Positions 1 through 7,396 of a DNA stretch of 8,925 nt are shown here, one piece after another. The notes beneath the pieces were generated by a model. That model worked only from the letters and a program-made list of their open reading frames with translations, did no database searches and was not told the DNA's origin. This DNA comes from a bacterium (lineage in GTDB: Bacteria > Auribacterota > UBA3054): contig JAFSWV010000096.1 in assembly GCA_017444325.1 (NCBI GenBank), positions 1-8,925 on the forward strand, in the 5' to 3' direction. The position numbers were made by a program, and so were the translations under genes. Position 1 is the first letter of the stretch. Each line of letters opens with the position of its first letter.

Positions 1-2431
1 CAAGACGCCCAGGCACCACACCTTCTTCGAGATGCTGGGGAACTTCAGTTTCGGGGCGTATTTTAAGAAGGAAGCCATCGCTTACGCCTGGGAGTTTTTG
101 ACCAAGGAGATGGGCCTGCCCAAGGAATACCTCTGGGTGACTATCTATCTGGATGACGACGAATCCTTCGAGATCTGGAAGGAGCATGTTTCACCTGACA
201 GGATCGTGCGTCTGGGGAAAAAGGACAACTTCTGGGAAATGGGCGACACCGGTCCCTGCGGACCGTGCTCCGAGATACACATCGATCTTCCGGCTTACTT
301 CGGCTTCGCCGAGCCCGCGCCCTTCGATGACAAGCGCTGCATGGAGCTCTGGAACCTGGTCTTCACGCAGTTCAATCGTCAGCCGGACGGAAGTCTGGAA
401 AAACTGCCGCGCCCCTGCGTCGATACCGGCGCCGGGCTTGAGAGATTGACCTCCGTCGTGCAGAAGAAATACTCCAATTACGAGACGGATGTCTTCATGC
501 CCTTATTGGACGCTATCGCGAAGCTTAGCGGCAAGGCCTACGTGCCGTTCCCGCCTCCCGGGAAAGTTTTGGAAGGCGCTGAGAAGGAGGCCTTCGATGG
601 ATCCATGGCTCACCGCGTGGTGGCGGACCATATCAGGGCGCTGGTATTCTCCATCGCGGACGGCGCCATGCCCTCCAACGAGGGCAGAGGATACGTTCTG
701 CGCCGCATATTGCGCCGCGCGGCCCGCTACGGCAGGACCATCGGCATAACGAAGCCGTTTTTGGCTTCCCTGGTCCCGGTGGTCGTGGAATCCATGGGCG
801 GCGTTTATCCCCTGATAAGAGAAAGGGAGAAATTCATCGAGGAAGTTATCAACGGTGAGGAAGTGCGCTTCTGCGAGACCTTGTCGAAGGGCGAGGAACT
901 TTTCTACGAGATCGCCGCGGGCGTGAAGGACGGCAAGATCGCCGGCGCCGACGCTTTCAGGCTCTACGACACTTACGGATTCCCGCTTGACATAACCTTG
1001 GACATGGCCGCGGAAAAAGGCCTGACCGTCGATCAGGAAGGCTTCGAAGCCGAGCTTAAGAAACAGCGCGAGCGCGCCAAGGCCGCCAGGAACGTTTCTG
1101 GGAAAGTTTTGACAACGGACTATGAGGAACTTTACGCCACATTAGGCGACACCGTATTCACCGGTTATAGCGAAAACTCCGGCAAAAGCGTCGTGACGGC
1201 CCTGATGAAGAAGGGCGAAGGCAAAGTCGAGGAACTGAAGGCGGGCGACGTCGGACAGATCTTTGTTAAAGAAACGCCTTTCTACGCCGAGAGCGGCGGA
1301 CAGATCGGAGACGTTGGAACGATCACGGGATCTGGTTTTGCGGCTTCCGTTACGGGCGCCATCCATCCAGCCCGTAAGCTGACGGCCCACAATGTGGAAG
1401 TTACAGCTGGAACGGTCAAGGTCGGCGACGAAGTCGAGCTTGCTATCGATCTTGAAAAGCGCGAAGCCACCAGGCGCCATCATACGGCAGCGCACCTTTT
1501 CCACGCGGCTTTGAGGGAAGTGGTGGGAAGCCACGCCACGCAGGCGGGAAGTTATGTTTCCCCGGAGAGAATGCGTTTCGACTTCCATTCCCCGAGAGCC
1601 TTGACGGAAGAAGAATTGTCTAAGATCGAAGCCAAGGTGAACGAAGTCATCTGGCAGGATATTCCCGTGGATACGAAAGTGACTAATGTGGACGAGGCGA
1701 AAGCTATGGGCGCCACCATGCTCTTCTCGGAAAAATACGGCAGCGAAGTGCGCATGCTAAAGATAGGGGACTTCAGTCTGGAACTCTGCGGCGGCACGCA
1801 CGCCAAGTCCACCGGACAGCTGGGAGCCTTCTATATTTCGGAAGAGAGCGCTCTGGCGGCGGGCATCCGCCGCGTGGAAGCGCACGTGGCGGCGGCCGGC
1901 TACAAGGACGCCGTGACACAGCGCGCCCAGCTAAAAGAAGCGGCCAATTATCTGCACGCCCGCCCGGATGAGATCATGGGAAGGCTGGAAAAGCAGAGCG
2001 AAGAGATCAAGGAACTGCAGCGGAAACTGAAAGCGCTGCAGGGCGGCCAGGTCAAGGAACTGGCGAAGGAATTGACCGCGAAGGCTGAGACGATAGGCGA
2101 ACTGAAAGTGGTCGTGGCCGACTGCGGAGATATGGACGGCGAAGGCCAGAAGACGCTTTGCGACGCCCTGAAAGCGAACCTGCAGACCTCCTACGCCGTG
2201 GCCATCGCCGTCAGGAACGGCGAACGCTGCGCCTTCACGGTTTTAGTTTCCGAGGAAGGCGTGAAAGCCGGTCTGCACGCCGGCAATATCGTGAAAGCCA
2301 TGGCGGCTATCACGGGCGGCGGCGGAGGCGGCAAGCCCAACCAGGCCCAGGCCGGCGGCAAGGACGCCGCGAAGATACCTCAGGCCCTTGAAAAAGCGAA
2401 AGAAATGTTTGCCAATAAAAATTTAAAATAA
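1..2431 (+). CDS. alaS: Alanyl-tRNA synthetase, 5'-truncated by window edge
   Basis: Attaches alanine to tRNA-Ala in the cytoplasm and hydrolyses mischarged Ser/Gly-tRNA-Ala. The reading frame is already open at base 2, where it reads KTPRHHTFFEMLGNFSFG, the class II motif 2 region of AlaRS. By comparison with E. coli AlaRS about 83 N-terminal residues lie upstream, so the ATG at 32 is internal and not the start. Motif 3 appears as GAGLERL (bases about 430-450). The editing domain has its zinc ligands: HHTAAH at 1478-1495 (HxxxH) and CGGTH at 1787-1801 (CxxxH). A charged, probably coiled-coil segment (about 1976-2045) is followed by the C-Ala domain with its glycine-rich GGGGGGKPNQAQAGG stretch near 2317-2361. 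The gene ends in TAA at 2429-2431. All expected AlaRS domains after the missing start are present and it looks intact and functional. It is the first visible gene of the cluster. Confidence 0.97.
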   Translation, partial: KTPRHHTFFEMLGNFSFGAYFKKEAIAYAWEFLTKEMGLPKEYLWVTIYLDDDESFEIWKEHVSPDRIVRLGKKDNFWEMGDTGPCGPCSEIHIDLPAYFGFAEPAPFDDKRCMELWNLVFTQFNRQPDGSLEKLPRPCVDTGAGLERLTSVVQKKYSNYETDVFMPLLDAIAKLSGKAYVPFPPPGKVLEGAEKEAFDGSMAHRVVADHIRALVFSIADGAMPSNEGRGYVLRRILRRAARYGRTIGITKPFLASLVPVVVESMGGVYPLIREREKFIEEVINGEEVRFCETLSKGEELFYEIAAGVKDGKIAGADAFRLYDTYGFPLDITLDMAAEKGLTVDQEGFEAELKKQRERAKAARNVSGKVLTTDYEELYATLGDTVFTGYSENSGKSVVTALMKKGEGKVEELKAGDVGQIFVKETPFYAESGGQIGDVGTITGSGFAASVTGAIHPARKLTAHNVEVTAGTVKVGDEVELAIDLEKREATRRHHTAAHLFHAALREVVGSHATQAGSYVSPERMRFDFHSPRALTEEELSKIEAKVNEVIWQDIPVDTKVTNVDEAKAMGATMLFSEKYGSEVRMLKIGDFSLELCGGTHAKSTGQLGAFYISEESALAAGIRRVEAHVAAAGYKDAVTQRAQLKEAANYLHARPDEIMGRLEKQSEEIKELQRKLKALQGGQVKELAKELTAKAETIGELKVVVADCGDMDGEGQKTLCDALKANLQTSYAVAIAVRNGERCAFTVLVSEEGVKAGLHAGNIVKAMAAITGGGGGGKPNQAQAGGKDAAKIPQALEKAKEMFANKNLK

Positions 2432-2435
2432 ACTC

Positions 2436-2440
2436 AAGGA
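2436..2440 (+). promoter_or_regulatory. Ribosome binding site of the aminotransferase gene
   Basis: AAGGA lies 6 nt before the ATG at 2447, inside the 15-nt gap after alaS. It is the only clear Shine-Dalgarno sequence in the window and supports the chosen start. The gap is too short for a separate terminator and promoter, so co-transcription with alaS is likely (inference). Confidence 0.7.
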
Positions 2441-2446
2441 AAAACA

Positions 2447-3556
2447 ATGCAAGTCCCTCTTTTGGATCTGAAAGCGCAGTACGCTCCTTTGAAAGAAGAG
2501 ACCATGAAAGCGGTCTCGGAAGTTTTTGATTCCCAGTATTTCATCATGGGCCCCAAAGTCAGAGAATTTGAGGAAGCCATGGAAGCCTATACCGGAGCCA
2601 AGCACGCCCTGGGCGTTTCCTCCGGAACGGACGCGCTTCTTCTGGCCTTGATGGCGCTGGGCATCGGCGAGGGCGACGAAGTCATCACGACTCCCTACAC
2701 TTTCTTCGCCACCGCGGGCTCCATCGCCAGGACGGGCGCCACGCCGGTCTTCGTCGATATCGATCCAATCACCTTCAACATCAACGCCAATCAGATCGAA
2801 GCGAAGGTGACTGAGAAGACCAAAGCAATCCTGCCGGTCCATCTCTACGGCCAGTGCGCCGACATGGACAAGATAAACGAGATCGCCAAGAAGCACGGGC
2901 TCTTCGTCATCGAGGACGGCGCCCAGGCCATCGGCGCGAAATACAAAGGCAAAGACGCCGGAACGCTGGGTACGGTGGGCTGCTTCTCCTTCTTCCCCTC
3001 GAAGAATCTGGGCGGCGCGGGCGACGGCGGCCTGGTCACCACCGACGACGACGAGCTTTTTGCGAAACTCGAGAAGATGAGAGTGCACGGCATGCACCCG
3101 AAATATTACCACCAGTACATTGGCGGCAACTTCAGACTGGACGCTTTGCAGGCCGTAGTCTTGAGCGTGAAACTGCCGCACCTGAACGACTGGCACGAAG
3201 GCCGCAGAAGAAACGCGGCTTTCTACACCAAAGCTTTTGAGAAATGCGAAAAGATCATCACTCCCCGCGAGATGAACGGCAACTACATGATCTTCAACCA
3301 GTACATCGTGCGCGTGCCAAGAAGGGACGAAGTGATAGCCGGACTTAAGGCCGCCGGCATTGGCTGCGACATCTATTATCCGGTCTCTCTGCACATGCAG
3401 GAATGCTTCAAGTATCTCGGCTACAAGCAGGGCGCTTTCCCCGAAGCGGAAAAGGCCGCGAGCGAAACGCTGGCTCTGCCCATTTACGCGGAACTCACGA
3501 CGGAACAGAAACAGTACGTCGCCGACACCCTCATATCACTGGTGGAAAGTAAGTAA
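2447..3556 (+). CDS. DegT/DnrJ/EryC1/StrS family PLP-dependent sugar aminotransferase
   Basis: Predicted to transfer an amino group, usually from glutamate, to a keto-sugar nucleotide, making an amino sugar for surface polysaccharide or glycan. This is the known role of the family (WecE, ArnB, WbpE/WlbC, FdtB, DesV types). The 369-residue length is normal for the family. The N-terminus MQVPLLDLKAQYAPLKEE is a classic family start. SSGTDALLLAL (about residues 58-68) is the phosphate-binding region. EDGAQAIGA carries the PLP-ring aspartate D157. FSFFPSKNLGGAGDGG carries the Schiff-base lysine K186. The segment LPVHLYGQCADMD resembles the 3-keto-sugar aminotransferases (WbpE/FdtB-like), but the exact sugar cannot be told from the sequence. 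The start is fixed by the AAGGA site 6 nt upstream. No other sugar-nucleotide genes are visible, so the pathway partners must lie elsewhere. The next gene begins 3 nt after its stop. Confidence 0.93.
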   Translation: MQVPLLDLKAQYAPLKEETMKAVSEVFDSQYFIMGPKVREFEEAMEAYTGAKHALGVSSGTDALLLALMALGIGEGDEVITTPYTFFATAGSIARTGATPVFVDIDPITFNINANQIEAKVTEKTKAILPVHLYGQCADMDKINEIAKKHGLFVIEDGAQAIGAKYKGKDAGTLGTVGCFSFFPSKNLGGAGDGGLVTTDDDELFAKLEKMRVHGMHPKYYHQYIGGNFRLDALQAVVLSVKLPHLNDWHEGRRRNAAFYTKAFEKCEKIITPREMNGNYMIFNQYIVRVPRRDEVIAGLKAAGIGCDIYYPVSLHMQECFKYLGYKQGAFPEAEKAASETLALPIYAELTTEQKQYVADTLISLVESK

Positions 3557-3559
3557 GAT

Positions 3560-6500
3560 ATGCTCTCCCTTTTGGCACTGCTGACTTCCACGCTGCTCTC
3601 CTCCTTCGTTCTGGGGGCGATGCAGTATTTTGTCATGGAACAGCTGACCGGGATCTACGGAATGGACGACCGCGCCTGGATCACCCAGGCGGTGGCTGCC
3701 ACCGTGACGGTCGGCCCGGCCATAATCTACTTCTTCTCCGGAGCTCTGGTCTCCGCTATGAAGAAGGCTTACGTTATGGCGCTTTCCATGGCGGGAGTTC
3801 TGCTTCTGCTGGCCGGGATCTTCTTCAGCTTAAAATTCGAGATCATTCCCGCCCTGTGGGTGAGTTTGACGGTCATCGGCGTCATCTTCGGCCTTTACAG
3901 CGCCGGAAAGATGTCCGCCATACCGTTTGTGCAGAAGAATCTCAGGATGTCCATGGCGGCCGTCAACGGACTCATGTCCATGGTCTTCATTTTCGGCCTG
4001 ATGCCGGGCGCGTTCTGCGGAACGCTGATGTATCAGCACTGCCCCGATAGCTGGCATTACATTTTGGGCGGCGTCTCCATCGTCACTATCTTCATCTCCC
4101 TTGTCTGCCTGCCGAAGGGCGAGGATCTGACTTCTTATAAGGAAACGCAGCGCTCTATTATTTCCGGCACCAAGGACGTTTTCGCGAAGCACTGGACGCT
4201 TTTAATTTGCGGCGCCTCGCTCTGGGGCTGCGCCAACGCGGTCCAGATGGCCCTGAACGCCTACCTTACCATGAACGGGTATGCGACTATCCAGCAGGCC
4301 GCGACGCTGCCCGTAGCGGCCGCGGGAGGCGCTGTTATTGGCACTCTGGTGTCGCCTGTCATGAACAGGGCGCGCTTCATCTTCATAACCCTCTTCACGG
4401 TCCTGATGGGTTCCCTGATCTTCCTGGTCCCCCATATCTGCTACTCCACTTCTTCGGTCATGATCAGCACCGTGGTGATGGGCATATTCTTCGGGGCCGC
4501 GGTCAACCTCAACGACTCGACTTTCCTGGAGATCAGCCAGAAGGGCAATTTCGTAGGCATCGGCGCCTCTTTGCAGAGCGCGCTTTTGGCTTTGCTGTCA
4601 GCTTTGATCTCGACGCTGGTCTTCTTCCTCCTGCAGGTGGCCCGCGTCATCGACCCGAACCAGTCTTTCGTGGTCTTCGCGATCTGCTGCGGCGTCATCG
4701 TTCTTTTAAGCCTCGTGGTGGGCTTCAAGTACGGCTCCAGGGATCTCAATCCCGCGGTCGCCATCATGATATTGGGCGCCAAGATCCTCATGAAGCTCAG
4801 GTACCGCGCCACCATAGAAGGCCTGGAGAATATCAAGAGCGTGAAAGGCGCTCTCATTCTCCCGAACCATCCCGCGGAAATGGATCCCGTCATGGAAGTT
4901 CTGACTTTCTGGAACGCCGCGCATCCCAGAGTCGTTGTGATCGAGGATTTCTATAATTTGTCCAGCCTGCAGTGGCTCTTCAGAAGGTTAGATGCCATTC
5001 CCATGCCCGACATCGAGGGAACGGTTTCCGCCTGGAAACGCAGAAGGGTGGAGAAGGCCCTGGACGCCGTGGTGGACGCTCTCAAGCAGGGCGACAACGT
5101 TTTGATCTATCCGGGCGGCGCCTTGTGGCGTCAGGACCACGAGGTCATAGGCGCCAAGTCTGGCTTGCATTACATTCTTTCCAAAGTTCCCGAGGCGCCC
5201 GTCGTTCTGGCGCACGCTACGGGCTTCTGGGGCAGCTCCTTCTCCTACGTTTACGAGAACCGCCGTCCCAAGCTGTTCGCCCAGCTCTGGCACGGTTTGA
5301 AAGTCGTTCTGACCAATCTTATTTTCTTCGTTCCCAAGCGCCCCATCAGCATAAAGATCGAAATGGCCGAGGGCCTTCCCAGGAACTGCCAGGACAAGAT
5401 GGAACTGAACGCCTGGCTGCAGAATTGGCACGACCAGTTCGGCAAAGAGCCGCTCTCCCTTTACACCTACAACATCTGGACGAAGAAACTGCCCGTGATG
5501 GCGGAGGTGAAGGAAAAAGAGAAAGTCGATGAAAGCACACTGAACGCCAAGATCCTGAAGGAAGTCACTTCCGAGATCGCCAGGATGAAGAAGATGGCGC
5601 CGGAAGAAATTTCGCCTAGCGACCGTCTGACGGACGACCTCGGCATGGACTCCCTGGAGACCGCGGAAGTTCTGGGCTGGCTTCAGGACAATTACGGCGT
5701 GACGGACGTGGCGCCCCAGGAGCTCGTCAACATCGCCGCCGTCGCCCATTTCGCCGCCAGCGCTTCCCAGCAGGTGCTGCCCGAGCAGGTGGCCCTGGCG
5801 CCGGAGGAATGGCGCAAGGGCGCAACAAGGCCCTGCGGACTGCCGGAAGCCGAGACCATCATAGAAGCTTTCCTGAAAGCCCTGGATAGGGGAGGCAAAC
5901 TTCCCATGGCGGCGGACGAGACCTTCGGCATTCTAAGCTACGAGAAATTCAAGATGGCGATGATCGTCTTCGCCTCGCTCATAAAGGAAATGCCGGGAGA
6001 AAGGATCGGCATCATGCTGCCTTCCACGGTTCTGTGCGACATTCTGCTCTACGCTTCCATGCTGGCCGGCAAAGTCCCGGTGATGCTGAATTGGACCTTG
6101 GGCGAAGCCAACCTTAAGCATGTGGTGGCGGCCTCTGATCTCAGTGTCATTCTTTCCGCCGAGGCTTTCGTCGATAAAGTTGAGAATCTTCCCGTGGAGC
6201 TTCTGGAAGAGAAGCTTGTTCTGGTGGAGGACATGAAGAAGAGAATAGGCCTCTCTTTGAAACTGAAAGCCCTGAGGCAGAAGGGCTATTCGGCTGAAAA
6301 GATGCTCTGCGCCTGGGGCCTTAAAAACATTGGCTCTGACGACACCGCGGTCATCCTCTTCACCAGCGGCTCCGAGAACGTGCCGAAGGGCGTGCCTCTA
6401 AGTAACCGCAACCTCTTGAACAATATTCAGGGCGTCTTCGTCAATGCGAAGATCGTTATGAGCGACGTCCTTTATTCCTTCCTGCCGACCTTCCACTCCT

Positions 6501-7396
6501 TCGGGCTTACCATGACGACCTTGATGCCCACCATCTGCGGCATCAGGATCGTGCACTATCCCGATCCCACGGCCTACCGCAAACTGGCCTACGGCACCTG
6601 CAAGTGGAGCGCCACCGTCATGGGCGGCACGGCGACATTCATGAAGGGCATCATAAGAGCCGGTAAACCGGAGCTCTTCAAGACCGTGAGATTAGTGGGC
6701 GTGGGCGGCGAGAAGACGCCCAAGGAACTCTTCGATCTCTTCGCTCTGAGAGCGCCCCAGATCAACGTCATCGAAGGCTACGGCATCACGGAATGCTCAC
6801 CCCTGGTCTGCCTTACCACGGCAGGGGACGAAGTGGTGGGCGTCGGACGCCCGATAGGCGGCATGGAAGTCAAGATCGTGGATCTGGAAACGCACGAAGA
6901 CAAGCCCGCGGAAACGCAGGGACTCATAGTCGTCAAAGGTGTTAGCGTCTTCAAAGGATATCTGGAAGGCAAGCCGGATCCCTTCATTACTCTTGGCGAC
7001 AACGAGAAGTGGTACAACACCGGCGACCTCGGTTACTTCACCAAGGCCGGACAGCTTATCATCACCGGCAGGGAAAAACGCTTCGTGAAGATCGGCGGCG
7101 AGATGATCAGCCTGCCGGCTTTGGAAGCCGTTTTGAACCATCGCTGGCCCTCTAGTGACGAGCGTCCCCTGATCGCGGTGGAATCCCGCGAAATAGAAGG
7201 GGAGAGGCCGGAACTTATAATTTTCTCCGTATTGGAAAATCTGACAGCAGAAGACGCGAACGAGGCTCTGAAAGAAGCCGGGATCGGCAATGTGGCCCGT
7301 ATCTCTTCCGTCATAAACATTCCTGAGATGCCGCTCCTAGGAACCGGCAAAACAGACTACCGTTCACTTAAGTTAAAACTCAAGCAAAGCAAATGA
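3560..7396 (+). CDS. aas: LplT-like MFS / PlsC acyltransferase / ACP / acyl-ACP synthetase fusion (Aas-type)
   Basis: Predicted inner-membrane lysophospholipid importer and re-acylation enzyme. Residues about 1-392 hold roughly 12 hydrophobic segments of an LplT-like MFS transporter; the stretch around residues 300-345 (GIFFGAAVNLNDS, then GIGASLQSA) aligns by eye with E. coli LplT. Residues about 415-640 are a PlsC/LPLAT domain: HX4D as NHPAEMD (H437, D442), a motif II-like RRLDAIP (475-481), and a motif III position reading YPGGALWR (517-524) instead of the usual PEG. Residues about 655-735 are an acyl carrier domain with DDLGMDSL and the phosphopantetheine serine S698. Residues about 751-1278 are an AMP-ligase close to the Aas synthetase: TSGSENVPKG (935-944), GYGITECSP (1073-1081), YNTGD (D1156), GREKRFVKIGGE (1170-1181), and LLGTGK with the A10 lysine K1264. 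The ATG at 3560 starts directly in TM1 and follows the previous stop by 3 nt, with only a weak upstream GGAAAG. MFS-PlsC-ligase fusions are known; the ACP insert is the unusual part. The direction and substrate of transport are inferred from homology. Confidence 0.9.
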   Translation: MLSLLALLTSTLLSSFVLGAMQYFVMEQLTGIYGMDDRAWITQAVAATVTVGPAIIYFFSGALVSAMKKAYVMALSMAGVLLLLAGIFFSLKFEIIPALWVSLTVIGVIFGLYSAGKMSAIPFVQKNLRMSMAAVNGLMSMVFIFGLMPGAFCGTLMYQHCPDSWHYILGGVSIVTIFISLVCLPKGEDLTSYKETQRSIISGTKDVFAKHWTLLICGASLWGCANAVQMALNAYLTMNGYATIQQAATLPVAAAGGAVIGTLVSPVMNRARFIFITLFTVLMGSLIFLVPHICYSTSSVMISTVVMGIFFGAAVNLNDSTFLEISQKGNFVGIGASLQSALLALLSALISTLVFFLLQVARVIDPNQSFVVFAICCGVIVLLSLVVGFKYGSRDLNPAVAIMILGAKILMKLRYRATIEGLENIKSVKGALILPNHPAEMDPVMEVLTFWNAAHPRVVVIEDFYNLSSLQWLFRRLDAIPMPDIEGTVSAWKRRRVEKALDAVVDALKQGDNVLIYPGGALWRQDHEVIGAKSGLHYILSKVPEAPVVLAHATGFWGSSFSYVYENRRPKLFAQLWHGLKVVLTNLIFFVPKRPISIKIEMAEGLPRNCQDKMELNAWLQNWHDQFGKEPLSLYTYNIWTKKLPVMAEVKEKEKVDESTLNAKILKEVTSEIARMKKMAPEEISPSDRLTDDLGMDSLETAEVLGWLQDNYGVTDVAPQELVNIAAVAHFAASASQQVLPEQVALAPEEWRKGATRPCGLPEAETIIEAFLKALDRGGKLPMAADETFGILSYEKFKMAMIVFASLIKEMPGERIGIMLPSTVLCDILLYASMLAGKVPVMLNWTLGEANLKHVVAASDLSVILSAEAFVDKVENLPVELLEEKLVLVEDMKKRIGLSLKLKALRQKGYSAEKMLCAWGLKNIGSDDTAVILFTSGSENVPKGVPLSNRNLLNNIQGVFVNAKIVMSDVLYSFLPTFHSFGLTMTTLMPTICGIRIVHYPDPTAYRKLAYGTCKWSATVMGGTATFMKGIIRAGKPELFKTVRLVGVGGEKTPKELFDLFALRAPQINVIEGYGITECSPLVCLTTAGDEVVGVGRPIGGMEVKIVDLETHEDKPAETQGLIVVKGVSVFKGYLEGKPDPFITLGDNEKWYNTGDLGYFTKAGQLIITGREKRFVKIGGEMISLPALEAVLNHRWPSSDERPLIAVESREIEGERPELIIFSVLENLTAEDANEALKEAGIGNVARISSVINIPEMPLLGTGKTDYRSLKLKLKQSK
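5522..5764 (+). other. Embedded acyl carrier protein domain within the fusion protein
   Basis: This encodes about residues 655-735 of the fusion, between the acyltransferase and ligase modules. It begins after a charged linker (EVKEKEKVDES) and has the helix-loop-helix look of an ACP: an amphipathic first helix (ILKEVTSEIARMKK), an acidic loop (SPSDRLTDDLGMDSLETAE), and a second helix rich in acidic residues. S698 (codon 5651-5653) in the DSL motif is the expected attachment site for 4'-phosphopantetheine. The domain could be a carrier for acyl chains loaded by the adjacent ligase and used by the PlsC module. Assignment as an ACP-type domain is strong; the acyl-relay role is inference. Confidence 0.88.
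7393..7396 (+). other. ATGA stop-start overlap (translational coupling)
   Basis: The fusion gene's TGA (7394-7396) overlaps the next gene's ATG (7393-7395). No good Shine-Dalgarno sequence is seen upstream; the region is AAG/CAA-rich. Start by re-initiation, giving coupled amounts of the two proteins, is the likely mode (inference). Confidence 0.8.

Noticed and set aside
32..34. ATG at 32 as the alaS start
   Set aside because: The frame is open upstream to the window edge and encodes KTPRHHTFFE, part of conserved AlaRS motif 2, so the true start lies before the window.
2317..2361. Glycine-rich stretch as a repeat expansion
   Set aside because: A glycine-rich GGGGGGKP-type segment is a normal feature of the AlaRS C-Ala domain.
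2912..2923. EDGAQ instead of the more usual EDAAQ in the aminotransferase
   Set aside because: The catalytic aspartate D157 and the Gln are kept, and small-residue changes at the middle position are common in the family.
2423..3394. Long open frame of 323 codons on the minus strand opposite the aminotransferase gene
   Set aside because: It lies opposite a clear PLP aminotransferase with all catalytic motifs. Its protein has no recognisable motif and a composition (rich in V, D, H, G) typical of an antisense shadow in GC-rich DNA.
4207..5749. Open frames of about 190-250 codons in other frames, on both strands, inside the fusion gene
   Set aside because: Their translations are rich in Arg, Gly and His with no domain-like pattern, while the main frame is continuous through known domains.
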